From Shewanella metallivivens (GTDB lineage: Bacteria > Pseudomonadota > Gammaproteobacteria > Enterobacterales > Shewanellaceae): 64,000 nucleotides of DNA. The first letter of the stretch is position 1, and the number at the start of each line of letters is the position of its first letter. Both the position numbers and the translations under genes were made by a program. Of the stretch, positions 27,811-36,303 are shown piece by piece. The notes beneath the pieces are model-generated. The model was given only the letters and a program-made list of their open reading frames with translations. It was not told where the DNA came from and did not search any database. The stretch is taken from the NCBI RefSeq assembly GCF_028750675.1, contig NZ_JAQQPZ010000013.1, positions 241,813 through 305,812 on the forward strand. The letters run 5' to 3'.

Positions 27811-28252
27811 GCGCTAATGTTACCGATTTAACCCATGCGAAACTGTGCAGCATTCCGCATATGAGTAAATCATTATGTAATCAAAGTGAGACTAATCAAA
27901 GTGGGCAAACCAACAAGAACCTAATCTGCACTCATCAACATAACATTCAATGTGATCTTGATCGCTATCCTCTATGCAAAAACGCATATACCCCTTTATA
28001 GCTATGCATGTTTGCATAGTTCCTTTAAACGCTTGTGATTGAACAGGCATTTCTAGGCTCCCTTTTAGTGATTTTATTGTGGATATTTGCAGTGTGACTA
28101 AGCTTATTGGTAGCAATATAAATCGCAGGTCACTTAAACCATAAATGAACTGCATTTTTAAAGTGGTGTGATCAATTCCGCCATAAAAAATAAAAATAGA
28201 ACTTCTATGGTTAATAGGCTTAACGCCATTTAAAAATAGAGAGGGGATACAA
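27811..28252. other. Intergenic region upstream of fccA
   Basis: A 442-bp region between the divergent kinase gene and fccA with no supported gene. GTTAATAGGCTTAAC at 28210-28224 is an inverted repeat (GTTAA with TTAAC) about 30 bp before the fccA start and could be a regulator site in the leader. AGAGGGG at 28238-28244 is the fccA ribosome site. A TGTGATCAATTCC stretch near 28167 is a possible CRP half-site. Nothing stronger is visible. Confidence 0.4.
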
Positions 28253-30043
28253 ATGAAAAAGATGAAACTAGCAGTCTGCCTTGCCACATTAATGGGTAGC
28301 GCAGGCCTTATTGGTCACGTTACTGCAGCAGATAACTTAGCCGATTTTCATACGCAAAACCAAGAGTGTGATAGTTGCCACACACCAGACGGTGAACTTT
28401 CAAATGACAGTTTAACCTATGAAAATGCGCAATGCGTATCCTGTCACGGTACCTTAGAAGAAGTGGCAGAAACCACTAAACACGAACATTACAATGCTCA
28501 TGCTTCTCACTTCCCTGGTGAAGTAGCGTGTACTTCATGTCACAGCGCGCATGAAAAATCGATGGTTTACTGTGACTCATGTCACAGCTTCGATTTTGAC
28601 ATGCCATATGCTAAAAAATGGCAACGTGACGAGCCAACTATTGCTGAGTTAGCTAAAGATAAATCAGAGCGCGAAGCGGCGCTTGCAAGTGCTCCGCGCG
28701 ACACCGTTGATGTAGTCGTTGTTGGTTCTGGCGGCGCAGGTTTCTCAGCAGCAGTGTCAGCCCATGACAATGGCGCTAAAGTGATTTTAATTGAAAAAGA
28801 ACCCGTTATTGGTGGTAATGCTAAGTTAGCCGCTGGCGGTATGAATGCTGCTTGGACCGACCAACAAAAAGCCAAAGACATTAAAGATAGTCCAGAGTTA
28901 ATGTACAAAGACACCATGACAGGTGGTCGTGATTTAAATGACCCAGCATTGGTTGAAATTTTAAGCTCGCACTCAAAAGCCTCTGTTGATTGGATGACTC
29001 AAATGGGCGCAGATTTAAATGACGTAGGCCGTATGGGTGGCGCGTCAGTTAACCGTTCACATCGTCCAACAGGTGGTGCCGGTGTTGGTGCTCACGTAGT
29101 GCAAGTGCTTTACGATAATGCAGTAAAACGTAATATCGACTTACGCATGAACACTCGTGGTATTGAAATACTTAAAGCTGATGACGGTAAAGTCAAAGGG
29201 ATCCTAGTGAAAGGGATGTACAAAGGTTATTACTGGGTTAAAGCCGATGCTGTTGTATTAGCGACAGGTGGTTTTGCTAAAAATAATGATCGTGTGGCTT
29301 CGCTAGATCCTAAACTAAAAGGCTTTATTTCTACTAACCAACCAGGTGCAGTAGGTGATGGCCTAGATGTAGCGGAAAATGCCGGCGGCGCATTGAAAGA
29401 CATGCAATATATTCAAGCACACCCAACGTTATCTGTTAAAGGTGGTGTAATGGTGACTGAAGCAGTGCGCGGTAATGGTGCCATCTTGGTTAACCGTGAA
29501 GGTAAGCGTTTTGTAAACGAAATAACCACTCGTGACAAAGCCTCTGCAGCCATCTTAGGACAAACGGGTAAATCAGCGTTCTTAATCTTTGATGATTCAG
29601 TCCGTAAATCACTGTCTAAAATTGATAAGTATATTGGTTTAGGTGTTGCACCATCAGCTGATAGCCTCGTTAAACTAGGCGAAATGCAAGGCATTGACGG
29701 CAAAGCACTGACTGAAACCGTTGCGCGTTACAACAGCTTAGTCACCAGTGGTAAAGACACTGATTTTGAGCGTCCTAACCTACCTCGCGCACTAAACGAA
29801 GGTAATTACTATGCTATCGAAGTGACTCCTGGTGTTCACCACACTATGGGTGGCGTGATGATCGACACTAAAGCCGAAGTTGTGAATGCTAAGAAACAGG
29901 TTATCCCTGGCCTATATGGCGCCGGTGAAGTTACCGGTGGTGTTCATGGTGCTAACCGCTTAGGTGGTAATGCCATCTCTGACATCATCACCTTTGGTCG
30001 CTTAGCAGGTGAAGAAGCCGCAAAATATTCTAAAAAGAACTAA
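28253..30043 (+). CDS. fccA: Tetraheme flavocytochrome c fumarate reductase
   Basis: A 596-residue periplasmic enzyme. After a signal peptide (ending LIGHVTAA) come four heme sites: CDSCH, CVSCH, CTSCH and CDSCH. The rest is a FAD-binding fumarate reductase domain ([32 protein letters not shown], and the C-terminal [10 protein letters not shown] and [11 protein letters not shown]). Length and order match the Shewanella FccA/Fcc3 protein, which reduces fumarate to succinate and also stores and shuttles electrons in the periplasm. It takes electrons from CymA. A strong terminator follows. The two-component genes are transcribed away from it. Confidence 0.95.
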   Translation: MKKMKLAVCLATLMGSAGLIGHVTAADNLADFHTQNQECDSCHTPDGELSNDSLTYENAQCVSCHGTLEEVAETTKHEHYNAHASHFPGEVACTSCHSAHEKSMVYCDSCHSFDFDMPYAKKWQRDEPTIAELAKDKSEREAALASAPRDTVDVVVVGSGGAGFSAAVSAHDNGAKVILIEKEPVIGGNAKLAAGGMNAAWTDQQKAKDIKDSPELMYKDTMTGGRDLNDPALVEILSSHSKASVDWMTQMGADLNDVGRMGGASVNRSHRPTGGAGVGAHVVQVLYDNAVKRNIDLRMNTRGIEILKADDGKVKGILVKGMYKGYYWVKADAVVLATGGFAKNNDRVASLDPKLKGFISTNQPGAVGDGLDVAENAGGALKDMQYIQAHPTLSVKGGVMVTEAVRGNGAILVNREGKRFVNEITTRDKASAAILGQTGKSAFLIFDDSVRKSLSKIDKYIGLGVAPSADSLVKLGEMQGIDGKALTETVARYNSLVTSGKDTDFERPNLPRALNEGNYYAIEVTPGVHHTMGGVMIDTKAEVVNAKKQVIPGLYGAGEVTGGVHGANRLGGNAISDIITFGRLAGEEAAKYSKKN

Positions 30044-30081
30044 GTCGTTCGATTTTAAAACTGATTTGCTAGTATCAGTTG

Positions 30082-30111
30082 AGCCACAGCCCAGTGCTGT
30101 GGCTTTTTTTA
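30082..30111 (+). terminator. Rho-independent terminator of fccA
   Basis: A 9-bp stem, AGCCACAGC at 30082-30090 and GCTGTGGCT at 30096-30104, with a 5-base loop and a run of seven T to 30111. It sits 39 bp after the fccA stop and is a classic intrinsic terminator. Confidence 0.92.
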
Positions 30112-30214
30112 TTCAATAATATTCTTTACTGCGCTGCATGACTCCGAAAGAGAACCACGATTCATTCAGTCATGCGCCTTGTTTAAGCCCTTTTAAACTC
30201 TCGCTAAGTCGGTA

Positions 30215-30784
30215 TCAAACACTCAACTCCATTTTTTGTTGCTGGCGCCAATGAGACTCCATCACCGGAATAGTAAACCCGTAACACAACACCACAATTA
30301 ACGGTTGGATTTGAAAGCTTAATTCTGGCCATAATTGAAAGGCAACAACACAAGCAATGGTGCGAACAATAGCATGCGCTATGGCAATTTTTTGCGCCGC
30401 TATCACGCCATGTACCAGCCACATCAACCCTGTTTGAATCGCTAACACAAAAGGGAGTGCAAGATAGTTTTCAATAAAAAATGGAATGCTAATCCCGAAG
30501 GTTAAAAAGCTCATCCCTACTGCAGCGAGAAACACATTGTCGAACCAATTACGGTCAGCGGTTTTCTTAAAGCCAAAGCCTTCCCCCGTTAGCTTAGATA
30601 CCCCCATGGCCAAATACACAATTGAGCCCGTACCGATAAAAATAGCCATTACCATTTGCGAGGCGGGTAATATAAAGCTCAAAGCAAATAAAATACTCCA
30701 AACAATCATGCCAGATAACGGCATCGCCAATGCACGGTTTTGGCGGTATTCAATTAATTGCTGATCCAATGATTTATGTTGCAT
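30215..30784 (-). CDS. Membrane protein of unknown function
   Basis: A 189-residue protein with about five or six membrane helices (for example PLSGMIVWSILFALSFILP and VMAIFIGTGSIVYLAMGV). The start at 30784 is chosen over 30871 because AAGGAGG lies at ideal spacing. It may belong to the DUF7010-like group of small membrane proteins, recalled only loosely. It stands alone between the fccA terminator and a strong hairpin that ends the DUF1499 gene. The function is not recognisable. Confidence 0.7.
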   Translation of the reverse strand: MQHKSLDQQLIEYRQNRALAMPLSGMIVWSILFALSFILPASQMVMAIFIGTGSIVYLAMGVSKLTGEGFGFKKTADRNWFDNVFLAAVGMSFLTFGISIPFFIENYLALPFVLAIQTGLMWLVHGVIAAQKIAIAHAIVRTIACVVAFQLWPELSFQIQPLIVVLCYGFTIPVMESHWRQQQKMELSV

Positions 30785-30908
30785 GATAAAGCCTCCTTGT
30801 TGGTATGGATTCATTATCAGTAAAACCTTTATTGAGCAGTAGTGCACTTTGTCAGCAATCAATGATGACAAATGTCATCTTATGGCTTCTAAAACCATTC
30901 CCTATCCC

Positions 30909-30940
30909 ATAAAAAAGAGCACCAGAGTGCTCTTTTTTAT
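30909..30940 (-). terminator. Strong intrinsic terminator, likely bidirectional
   Basis: A perfect 14-bp stem (30909-30922 with 30927-30940) around the tetraloop CAGA. The GAGCAC/GTGCTC core is flanked by A6 on one side and T6 on the other, so it works on either strand. It ends the DUF1499 gene, whose stop is 22 bp away. Confidence 0.9.
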
Positions 30941-30961
30941 CAAATAACAACGACCATGTAG

Positions 30962-31714
30962 CTAAAGCGATTCAGCAAAGCGTTGACTAAATTCTTTGAT
31001 ACGCTTTGCATTTACCCCAGCATCTCCTCGGCCAATACGCGATACACTGCGCAAATCAATACGGCTGCCCAGCTCCACACTCGTCACCACTACCACAACA
31101 TCATCGGCAAAATTGAAAAAAGGCGTTCTCGCAGTCGCTTCAAAGCGCTGAGTTTGTGGTTGTTGATCAACAATCACCCAGCCCATTGCTTTAGCCACAT
31201 CAAGGGCTTTTACAAACGCCGAATCGGCTGGTAAATCCGTCATAATAGGTTGAATATATGGATAGGCTTGCAACTGCTGGGTAGCAATGTCTGCCCCGCC
31301 ATACACTAACGTATTTTTAGCACCTATACGGCTGTCGGTTAAAAATTCAAATTGCGGAGGATTCTGTGTGTCTGTCGTAATATCATGGATGGGAGGGTAC
31401 TTTACCGGCTCGATAATGATCCCTTTCAACATGGGCGACAACATCGCAATCCCCAGTAATAATGCTACAACTGACTTTACTGTACCTCGTGCCTTAGGGC
31501 TATCGGTCTTAACCACAATACCGCTGACTAAACTGATTAACGCCACAGCCACCACAATATATCCGAGTAAATTGTGATATTTACGGCTAGCAACAAATCC
31601 TGTTATAGGGTTCCATAATCCCATAGACGACCCAAAAACCATCATACCGGCGGCAATTAACGCAACCAATGCAACCATCAGCGCTATATGACTAACAACA
31701 TTTTTTTGCATCAC
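30962..31714 (-). CDS. DUF1499 membrane protein
   Basis: A 250-residue protein. The N-terminal 100 residues hold three membrane helices (VALVALIAAGMMVFGSSMGL, YIVVAVALISLVSGIVV, VVALLLGIAMLSPML). The C-terminal half is a DUF1499 domain with the typical RFEATARTPFFNFADDVVVV and GSRIDLRSVSRIGRGDAGVNAKRI segments. DUF1499 proteins are widespread and have no firm function. The gene is single, with its own terminator, and is divergent from the DUF2798 gene. Confidence 0.85.
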   Translation of the reverse strand: MMQKNVVSHIALMVALVALIAAGMMVFGSSMGLWNPITGFVASRKYHNLLGYIVVAVALISLVSGIVVKTDSPKARGTVKSVVALLLGIAMLSPMLKGIIIEPVKYPPIHDITTDTQNPPQFEFLTDSRIGAKNTLVYGGADIATQQLQAYPYIQPIMTDLPADSAFVKALDVAKAMGWVIVDQQPQTQRFEATARTPFFNFADDVVVVVTSVELGSRIDLRSVSRIGRGDAGVNAKRIKEFSQRFAESL

Positions 31715-31842
31715 GCTCTTCCTTTAAAAATGGCTAACTTATTCAATTGAAATAGACCATCGCTTAGTGAATAAAATTTCAAACAACATATTAAACACCT
31801 CAACCATAAGCCACTCGACTTAACCGACGGCACAACAAACTG

Positions 31843-31886
31843 GTTGACATTATCAACATAAAAGACATATAGTTGACTTTATCAAC
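31843..31886 (+). promoter_or_regulatory. Promoter with two tandem palindromic operators
   Basis: Two near-identical 15-bp palindromes, GTTGACATTATCAAC (31843-31857) and GTTGACTTTATCAAC (31872-31886), lie 29 bp apart. The first contains a consensus -35 (TTGACA, 31844-31849) followed 16 bp later by CATATA (31866-31871) as -10. The second covers the likely transcription start. This is a classic repressor arrangement before the DUF2798 gene. The regulator is not encoded next to it; a TetR or MarR family protein is a reasonable guess. Confidence 0.7.
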
Positions 31887-31922
31887 ATTAATCATCTCCA
31901 TTTTAATCATTTGAGACACAAA

Positions 31923-32414
31923 ATGCATTCACAACAAGTTATGCCACTACCCAATATTGACTCAAAGAAAACTCCTGTCATCCATAAAATTTTAGTAGTA
32001 CTTGCAATGATGACTGTTATGGGCGGCTCACTCATTGGCTTAATGACATACATCAACTTAGGCTATAGCGACACCTTCTTTAATGACTGGTTAATGTCAT
32101 TTCTGCTTGCCGCTGTCACGGTTATGCCTGCGGGATTTATCCTAATGGCTTTATTAACCCATATCGTTGAAAAATGGTTACCCAATACCAACGAAAAAAA
32201 GCGCAACATCATTGTCGGGTTATTTATGGCCATCACGATGGAATCGGCAATGGCACTGTCGACAGCCATTAATAATATTGGTTTTAGCAGTCAAACAGCA
32301 CTGTTTAACCACTGGCTAGAGGCACTGCTTGCTGCACTGCCATTAGGCTTAACGTTAATGATAATTACCTCATTAACAATCAAACCTAAAATTGAACGTT
32401 TTTTAAAAAGTTAA
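31923..32414 (+). CDS. DUF2798 membrane protein, two repeats
   Basis: A 163-residue protein of four membrane helices that form two DUF2798 repeats. The repeats show matching ends: NDWLMSFLLAAVTVMPAGFILM and NHWLEALLAALPLGLTLMIIT. The ATG at 31923 is preferred to the TTG at 31911. DUF2798 proteins often occur singly beside TetR or LysR regulators, and here the promoter carries two strong operators. The DUF3861 gene follows after 16 bp and is probably co-transcribed. The function is unknown; a small transporter or membrane-stress role is possible. Confidence 0.85.
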   Translation: MHSQQVMPLPNIDSKKTPVIHKILVVLAMMTVMGGSLIGLMTYINLGYSDTFFNDWLMSFLLAAVTVMPAGFILMALLTHIVEKWLPNTNEKKRNIIVGLFMAITMESAMALSTAINNIGFSSQTALFNHWLEALLAALPLGLTLMIITSLTIKPKIERFLKS

Positions 32415-32430
32415 TCAGAGGTATTTTCCA

Positions 32431-32736
32431 ATGAGCAATGACAATCAATATCGAATTACTGTCGAACATCTTGATCATAATCAACACAGTATTCAGCAGT
32501 TACAGTTTGAATTTCAAGACCGAGAAGACCTATTTAAGCTCGTCGAGAACCTTAAAATAGGCAGTGGGCTCCCAGAGTCAGAGGCCACTAAATTAAGTGT
32601 TGGTTTACGTTTGTTAGGTCCACTGATGATGCAAAACCGTAAACATCCGCTGTTTATTGATTTTATGCCGCACTTTAAAACCTTTATGCAAAATTTAAAA
32701 AACACCATAAAGAGTGCACTTAACCACTCAACATGA
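32431..32736 (+). CDS. DUF3861 family protein
   Basis: A 101-residue soluble protein with the DUF3861 pattern: YRITVEHLDHNQ at the start, EFQDREDLFKLVENLKIG in the middle and LLGPLMMQNRKHPLFIDFMP near the end. It follows the DUF2798 gene by 16 bp with an AGAGG ribosome site, so both are under the same operator-controlled promoter. A terminator follows within 25 bp. No function is known for the family. Confidence 0.85.
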   Translation: MSNDNQYRITVEHLDHNQHSIQQLQFEFQDREDLFKLVENLKIGSGLPESEATKLSVGLRLLGPLMMQNRKHPLFIDFMPHFKTFMQNLKNTIKSALNHST

Positions 32737-32756
32737 AAGCACAACAATACAGTAAA

Positions 32757-32790
32757 TAAAAAAGCCTTGGCGTTACCGTCAAGGCTTTTC
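32757..32790 (+). terminator. Terminator after DUF3861 gene
   Basis: AAAAGCCTTG (32760-32769) pairs with CAAGGCTTTT (32780-32789), and further GU/GC pairs narrow the loop to TTAC. A-rich on one side and T-rich on the other, it ends the two-gene DUF2798/DUF3861 unit. Confidence 0.85.
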
Positions 32791-33334
32791 TATACAAGCT
32801 CAATCTACATTATTAGATTTACTGTAAATTAAAAAGGTAATGCACACATAAATAACAATCAGGGTGAGTGAGTGGACATAAAAACATTTTAATACAACGA
32901 GTTAAACAAAGAAAATCCAAAATAAATATACACAATTACTAAGTTTTGTTAATTAAAGGCATTGTAAGAGCTTTTAATTGACTTTAATCAACATTTCTAA
33001 CTCAACTAAAAGCCAAGTTTTACTCCAATCTAGTTTGCCAGATTGTATACCAATACTAAAAGTCTTAGTTAACGTTTGAATCTGGTAGAATTCATAGCCA
33101 AAAGACTTCTCAACCACAAGATCAGTAGCAAGCTAATGATCCAATATATCATCAACAGCTGTACGACCATAAAAAAATTGATCATTTGTAAACGCATTTT
33201 TGGACATTTCTGCGTTACAAAGAGCGAACAAAGTTTGGTTTCCAGATAACTTCTAGTGTCCCAATTACCTACAAATGGTAGGCCAGATTTGCTGAACCAC
33301 TACAACCCAACAATCAGGTTAATATTAGGCAAGT
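32790..33334. other. Low-complexity AT-rich gap at the left edge of the accessory region
   Basis: A stretch of about 545 bp with no intact gene on either strand. It holds one interrupted reading frame on the minus strand (described separately at 32974-33207) and nothing else that can be supported. Base composition drops sharply compared with the DUF3861 gene, suggesting the border of acquired DNA. Confidence 0.5.
32974..33207 (-). pseudogene. Interrupted small ORF (amber stop)
   Basis: The minus-strand frame from ATG at 33207 reads MSKNAFTNDQFFYGRTAVDD then ILDH, a TAG stop at 33135-33133, and then a further 52 sense codons (LATDLVVEKSFGYEFY ... LVELEMLIKVN) to a TAA. Both halves look protein-like in the same frame. 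It could be a gene with one nonsense mutation, or chance. No family is recognised and no good ribosome site is present. Confidence 0.3.
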
Positions 33335-33523
33335 TTATTCATCTTCGTCTAATAACTGAGCACCAAAATCAATTTCTACACTTTCAATTAAACTTTCAGC
33401 ACTTCTACGCATACTTGCTGTGAGCGGCAGTAGTTTGTCGGGGTGCTGTTGCATGTCATTTTCAAGAATAGATAAAAAACTTTCCAAAATAGTATATTCT
33501 TCTGTTGATGTATGAGATATCAA
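33335..33523 (-). pseudogene. PrlF-like antitoxin remnant (C-terminal part)
   Basis: A 62-residue frame starting at a TTG with no clear ribosome site. The segment ESFLSILENDMQQHPDKLLP and the acidic end QLLDEDE resemble the C-terminal half of PrlF/SohA antitoxins as remembered. The AbrB-like DNA-binding N-terminus is not present: the frame is closed by TGA about 50 bp upstream. No YhaV-type toxin follows. It is most likely a decayed toxin-antitoxin relic. Similarity was judged by eye only. Confidence 0.4.
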
Positions 33524-33752
33524 TACGTTAACATTTTCTTGAATTGTGGTAAAGCCTAGGAATACTAGACACTTACATCAGTTACAATCTAATAAAGTTA
33601 TGAACAAAAGGTAAACCGAGGCATTTAAAATCCAAGTAGTGAAGCCGTTCGCTGGTTTACTAACTACTTTTCCGTCATACAAAAAATTGGTTAACGACTT
33701 AACGGGAAATAACACTCTGATAAGGCCTAACAAGCATTAGGGCAACAGTGAG

Positions 33753-34028
33753 TTACATTGGGAAGTGTTCATTTTCATATGTTTCAACTAATGAAATCCA
33801 TTTTTCAAGCTCATCACCTTCAGCGGTATTAGGTATTGCATCAAACAATCCTTCAATTTTCTTTAAAGCTGCACGATACTCATCATCAGAACTCAGAGGC
33901 GTCTCATCGTGATCAGTAATTATCTCATTCCCCACCGAAGGAGAATCAAGCCATGCAGTAAAGTCATCAGGTATTGGTGCCGTTGCGTCACATTTTGAGA
34001 GCAATATATTGAGTTTAGTATTCTTCAT
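33753..34028 (-). CDS. Small protein resembling two fused antitoxin fragments
   Basis: A 91-residue acidic protein. The ATG at 34028, with GAGAAG before it, is preferred to the GTG at 34055. Residues 4-36 (LNILLSKCDATAPIPDD ... SVGNEII) look like the C-terminal tail of MazE-type antitoxins. Residues 48-91 (DEYRAALKKIEGLFDAIP ... LVETYENEHFPM) look like the N-terminal part of HigA-type antitoxins. The HigA part stops just where its helix-turn-helix would begin. It may be a chimera left by recombination between toxin-antitoxin loci, or a solo antidote. No toxin gene is adjacent. Confidence 0.5.
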   Translation of the reverse strand: MKNTKLNILLSKCDATAPIPDDFTAWLDSPSVGNEIITDHDETPLSSDDEYRAALKKIEGLFDAIPNTAEGDELEKWISLVETYENEHFPM

Positions 34029-34262
34029 TATCAATTCTTCTCTTTGAATCGTCACCGTTACATCAGCTACTATGTAGTATGACTAAAATTGGGGTAAGCT
34101 ATCCTGACTGACACACTTTTGGACAAAACCTTGCTAGTTATTTTGCTAAATTAGCTATTTATGAATAACTACAGGTATAGAAAATTTCTTAATTAAATGT
34201 CCTATATCATTGGTACAGATTAATCCTACAGACTCCATAAAATTTGACACTACAGCCCTTTG

Positions 34263-34303
34263 AATATACATTGCGTATATGTTTTATATATGGAGTGTAT
34301 ATT
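34263..34303 (+). promoter_or_regulatory. Palindromic operator before parD-like gene
   Basis: AATATACA (34263-34270) and TGTATATT (34296-34303) form an inverted repeat around a second one, ATATAC-N5-GTATAT (34264-34280). The right arm lies directly before the ATG at 34305, with the GGAG ribosome site (34292-34295) inside the loop. The arrangement suits autorepression by the ribbon-helix-helix protein encoded there. Confidence 0.5.
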
Positions 34304-34304
34304 G

Positions 34305-34529
34305 ATGGGTATTGTTAAAATTTCAGAAGAACTGCATGAAGAACTTCGTAAAGCAAGTTCGGTCATGTCACGTTCAATCAATTCACAAGCAGAGTTTTGG
34401 ATCAAAATGGGCATGTTAGCCGAGTTACATCCTCAACTTTCATTTAATCAAATCATGGCGAATCTGATGCTGTCTGCGAATGTTTCCGCCACAAACATTT
34501 CAACAACTGAAGAGCATTGTGATGCATAG
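34305..34529 (+). CDS. ParD-like antitoxin-family protein
   Basis: A 74-residue protein. The ATG at 34305 has GGAG upstream; the earlier start at 34260 is not needed. MGIVKISEELHEELRKASSV with SINSQAEFWIKMGMLAE matches the ParD_like family (ribbon-helix-helix DNA binder). Members of this family are often encoded directly before a second methionine aminopeptidase, as here, rather than before a ParE toxin. The two genes overlap by eight bases. It likely represses its own promoter through the palindromes upstream. Confidence 0.8.
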   Translation: MGIVKISEELHEELRKASSVMSRSINSQAEFWIKMGMLAELHPQLSFNQIMANLMLSANVSATNISTTEEHCDA

Positions 34530-35307
34530 TCAAGTAATGATTAAATCAGAGGAAGATATATCATTAATGCGGAAATCAGGGAAGTTACTTGCGCAGGTTT
34601 TCAAGATGCTCGACGAATACGTCCAACCTGGCATCTCTTCGATGGATATCAATAATAAAGTTGAAGAGTATATTGTTAATGAACTTAATGCTCGTCCTGC
34701 AAGTAAAGGGCAGTATGGTTATCAATATGTATTAAATTCATCGATTAATGAAGTTGTGTGCCACGGAGTGCCTAAAGAGGCAGAGATTTTAAAAAGTGGC
34801 GATATTATCAACCTCGACATTACACTGGAGAAAAATGGATTCATTGCAGATTCAAGCAAAATGTATGTAATGCCTTCAGCCTCACCACTTGCTATTCAAT
34901 TGGTAAAAACAACTTATAACGCTATGTGGGAAGGTATTAAGCACGTAAAACCTGGCGCAAAATTTGGTGATATTGGTCATGCAATACAGCGACATGCAGA
35001 ATCCTATGGATACAGTATTGTAAGGGAATATTGTGGACATGGAATAGGTCGTGAAATGCATGAAGAGCCACAGGTGCTTCATTATGGTAAGCCAAACAGT
35101 GGACTTACATTAAAAGAGGGAATGATATTCACTATCGAACCAATGGTTAATCAGGGTACGGCAAAAATAAAAACCAAAAAAGATGGTTGGACGGTGGTCA
35201 CGAGAGACAAAAAACTCTCAGCTCAATCGGAACATACAGTATTGGTTACTAGAACAGGCTATGAGGTTCTCACGTTAAGAGAAGACGAAAAGCTGCCAAT
35301 GTTGTAA
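34522..35307 (+). CDS. map: Type I methionyl aminopeptidase
   Basis: A 261-residue enzyme that removes the initiator methionine. The start at 34522 overlaps the ParD-like gene by eight bases. All five metal ligands are seen: D in NLDIT, D in IADSSKM, H in GHGIGREMHEEP, E in FTIEPM and E in SEHTVLV. The substrate histidine in NEVVCHGVP is also present. The usual GDTSRT segment is changed to ADSSKM. It is probably a second, non-housekeeping copy, since housekeeping map lies near rpsB in relatives. Its coupling to an antitoxin-like regulator is unusual. Confidence 0.88.
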   Translation: MHSQVMIKSEEDISLMRKSGKLLAQVFKMLDEYVQPGISSMDINNKVEEYIVNELNARPASKGQYGYQYVLNSSINEVVCHGVPKEAEILKSGDIINLDITLEKNGFIADSSKMYVMPSASPLAIQLVKTTYNAMWEGIKHVKPGAKFGDIGHAIQRHAESYGYSIVREYCGHGIGREMHEEPQVLHYGKPNSGLTLKEGMIFTIEPMVNQGTAKIKTKKDGWTVVTRDKKLSAQSEHTVLVTRTGYEVLTLREDEKLPML

Positions 35308-35504
35308 TGGTTGACAGTGAAACTTTCGATCAAAACGAATGTAGCAATTCATAAGACATATGAATTCAATTTGGGCAGACGCCAACCATCTATAACTATG
35401 CCTCAAAATCGTTTTGGGGCATAAATGAGCTAGCCGCCCATCTAAATGCCTACAAACCAAGTGATTTACAACGGCTATCGACCACTGTATTTACATTACT
35501 CTGA
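35308..35504 (+). repeat. Copy 1 of a duplicated gene fragment
   Basis: From 35412 to about 35485 the plus strand reads FWGINELAAHLNAYKP in an open frame without a start codon. A second copy at 45275-45345 reads FWGISELAAHLDNYSP. The first 13 bases (TTTTGGGGCATAA) are identical and the later differences are mostly at third codon positions, which points to a once-coding paralogous fragment. The frame ends with TGA at 35502-35504 and overlaps the 3' end of endA on the other strand. Confidence 0.5.
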
Positions 35505-36193
35505 AGATTTCCAATACGCTTTGACCGCTTACACTCCCACCTCGAAACTGGATCTTGTTTATCCCAAACTTGCATTAATTGACTTTGTTGTTTACTCATT
35601 TTGTATTTAGGATAAGCCTGTTCCATATACATGTATGTTCGAGCGATAACGCCACGTGCGGCGATCGGTGGTTGTGCCTTGCGATCATCTATACGCATAT
35701 CACAACTACCAAAGTCAGACACCGCTGAGGGCAGCATAGTAAAGTTGTAGTTGCTGCGTAGTGCGTTTACTGCACCGATGGCAGGGAAAAGATTGTGCAT
35801 ATCGGCTTGCATATATCGATACTCTGTATTCATCTTCTCAGCACACTTACGTCCCTTAAACGACTTACCTTTGTTATCGACACAACTCTTGTGACCATCA
35901 CGCCACTCACTGAAGGCTCTGCCAAAGTTCTCCGCCGGAACTACATGTTCCCACTCAACCCGTTTTGCCCGTTTAATGTATTTAGAAGTTACAAAACCTG
36001 TAGGTGCTTCGATGTTCTTTTTAGCGTCAAATTTAGCACCACAGTAGATGGTTACGCGGTGATCTTGATAGACCTCCCGCTCGAGCATCTTCTTTGCTTT
36101 GTTGAATGAGTCATTAGATGTATTTCCTGCTGCAATGGCTGTAGAGCTGAGAGCCAGTAGAAAGAGTGGTAGACCAATTTTGAGGAGGTTCAT
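35450..36193 (-). CDS. endA: Endonuclease I, secreted DNase
   Basis: A 247-residue EndA/Dns-family nuclease. The signal peptide is MNLLKIGLPLFLLALSSTAIA. The active-site segment RVEWEHVVPAENFG holds the catalytic histidine of the beta-beta-alpha metal fold, and NTEYRYMQADMHNLFPAIGAVNALRS-like residues follow, as in EndA. Several cysteines suggest disulfides in the periplasm. It degrades incoming or extracellular double-stranded DNA and limits uptake. In this setting it may be a second copy carried by the island. It stands alone between the map and umuC genes. Confidence 0.9.
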   Translation of the reverse strand: MNLLKIGLPLFLLALSSTAIAAGNTSNDSFNKAKKMLEREVYQDHRVTIYCGAKFDAKKNIEAPTGFVTSKYIKRAKRVEWEHVVPAENFGRAFSEWRDGHKSCVDNKGKSFKGRKCAEKMNTEYRYMQADMHNLFPAIGAVNALRSNYNFTMLPSAVSDFGSCDMRIDDRKAQPPIAARGVIARTYMYMEQAYPKYKMSKQQSQLMQVWDKQDPVSRWECKRSKRIGNLQSNVNTVVDSRCKSLGL

Positions 36194-36303
36194 TGAAAAC
36201 TTTAAGCTAAGGAACAGTGACTAGATAATGCCTGATTTATCTAGTCAGACCAAGCATATGAGTGATACTAACAGTGAAAACATTAATCAATGCGAAAACC
36301 TAG

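Noticed and set aside
27892..28287. 131-codon minus-strand ORF over the fccA promoter and start
   Set aside because: It overlaps the fccA ribosome site and signal peptide on the other strand, has no recognised domain, and has odd composition.
33721..33765. Possible integron attC site (GCCTAAC / GTTAGGC-like motifs)
   Set aside because: The second core site does not match GTTRRRY at a suitable distance, the segment is too short for an attC, and no integrase of the IntI type is present.
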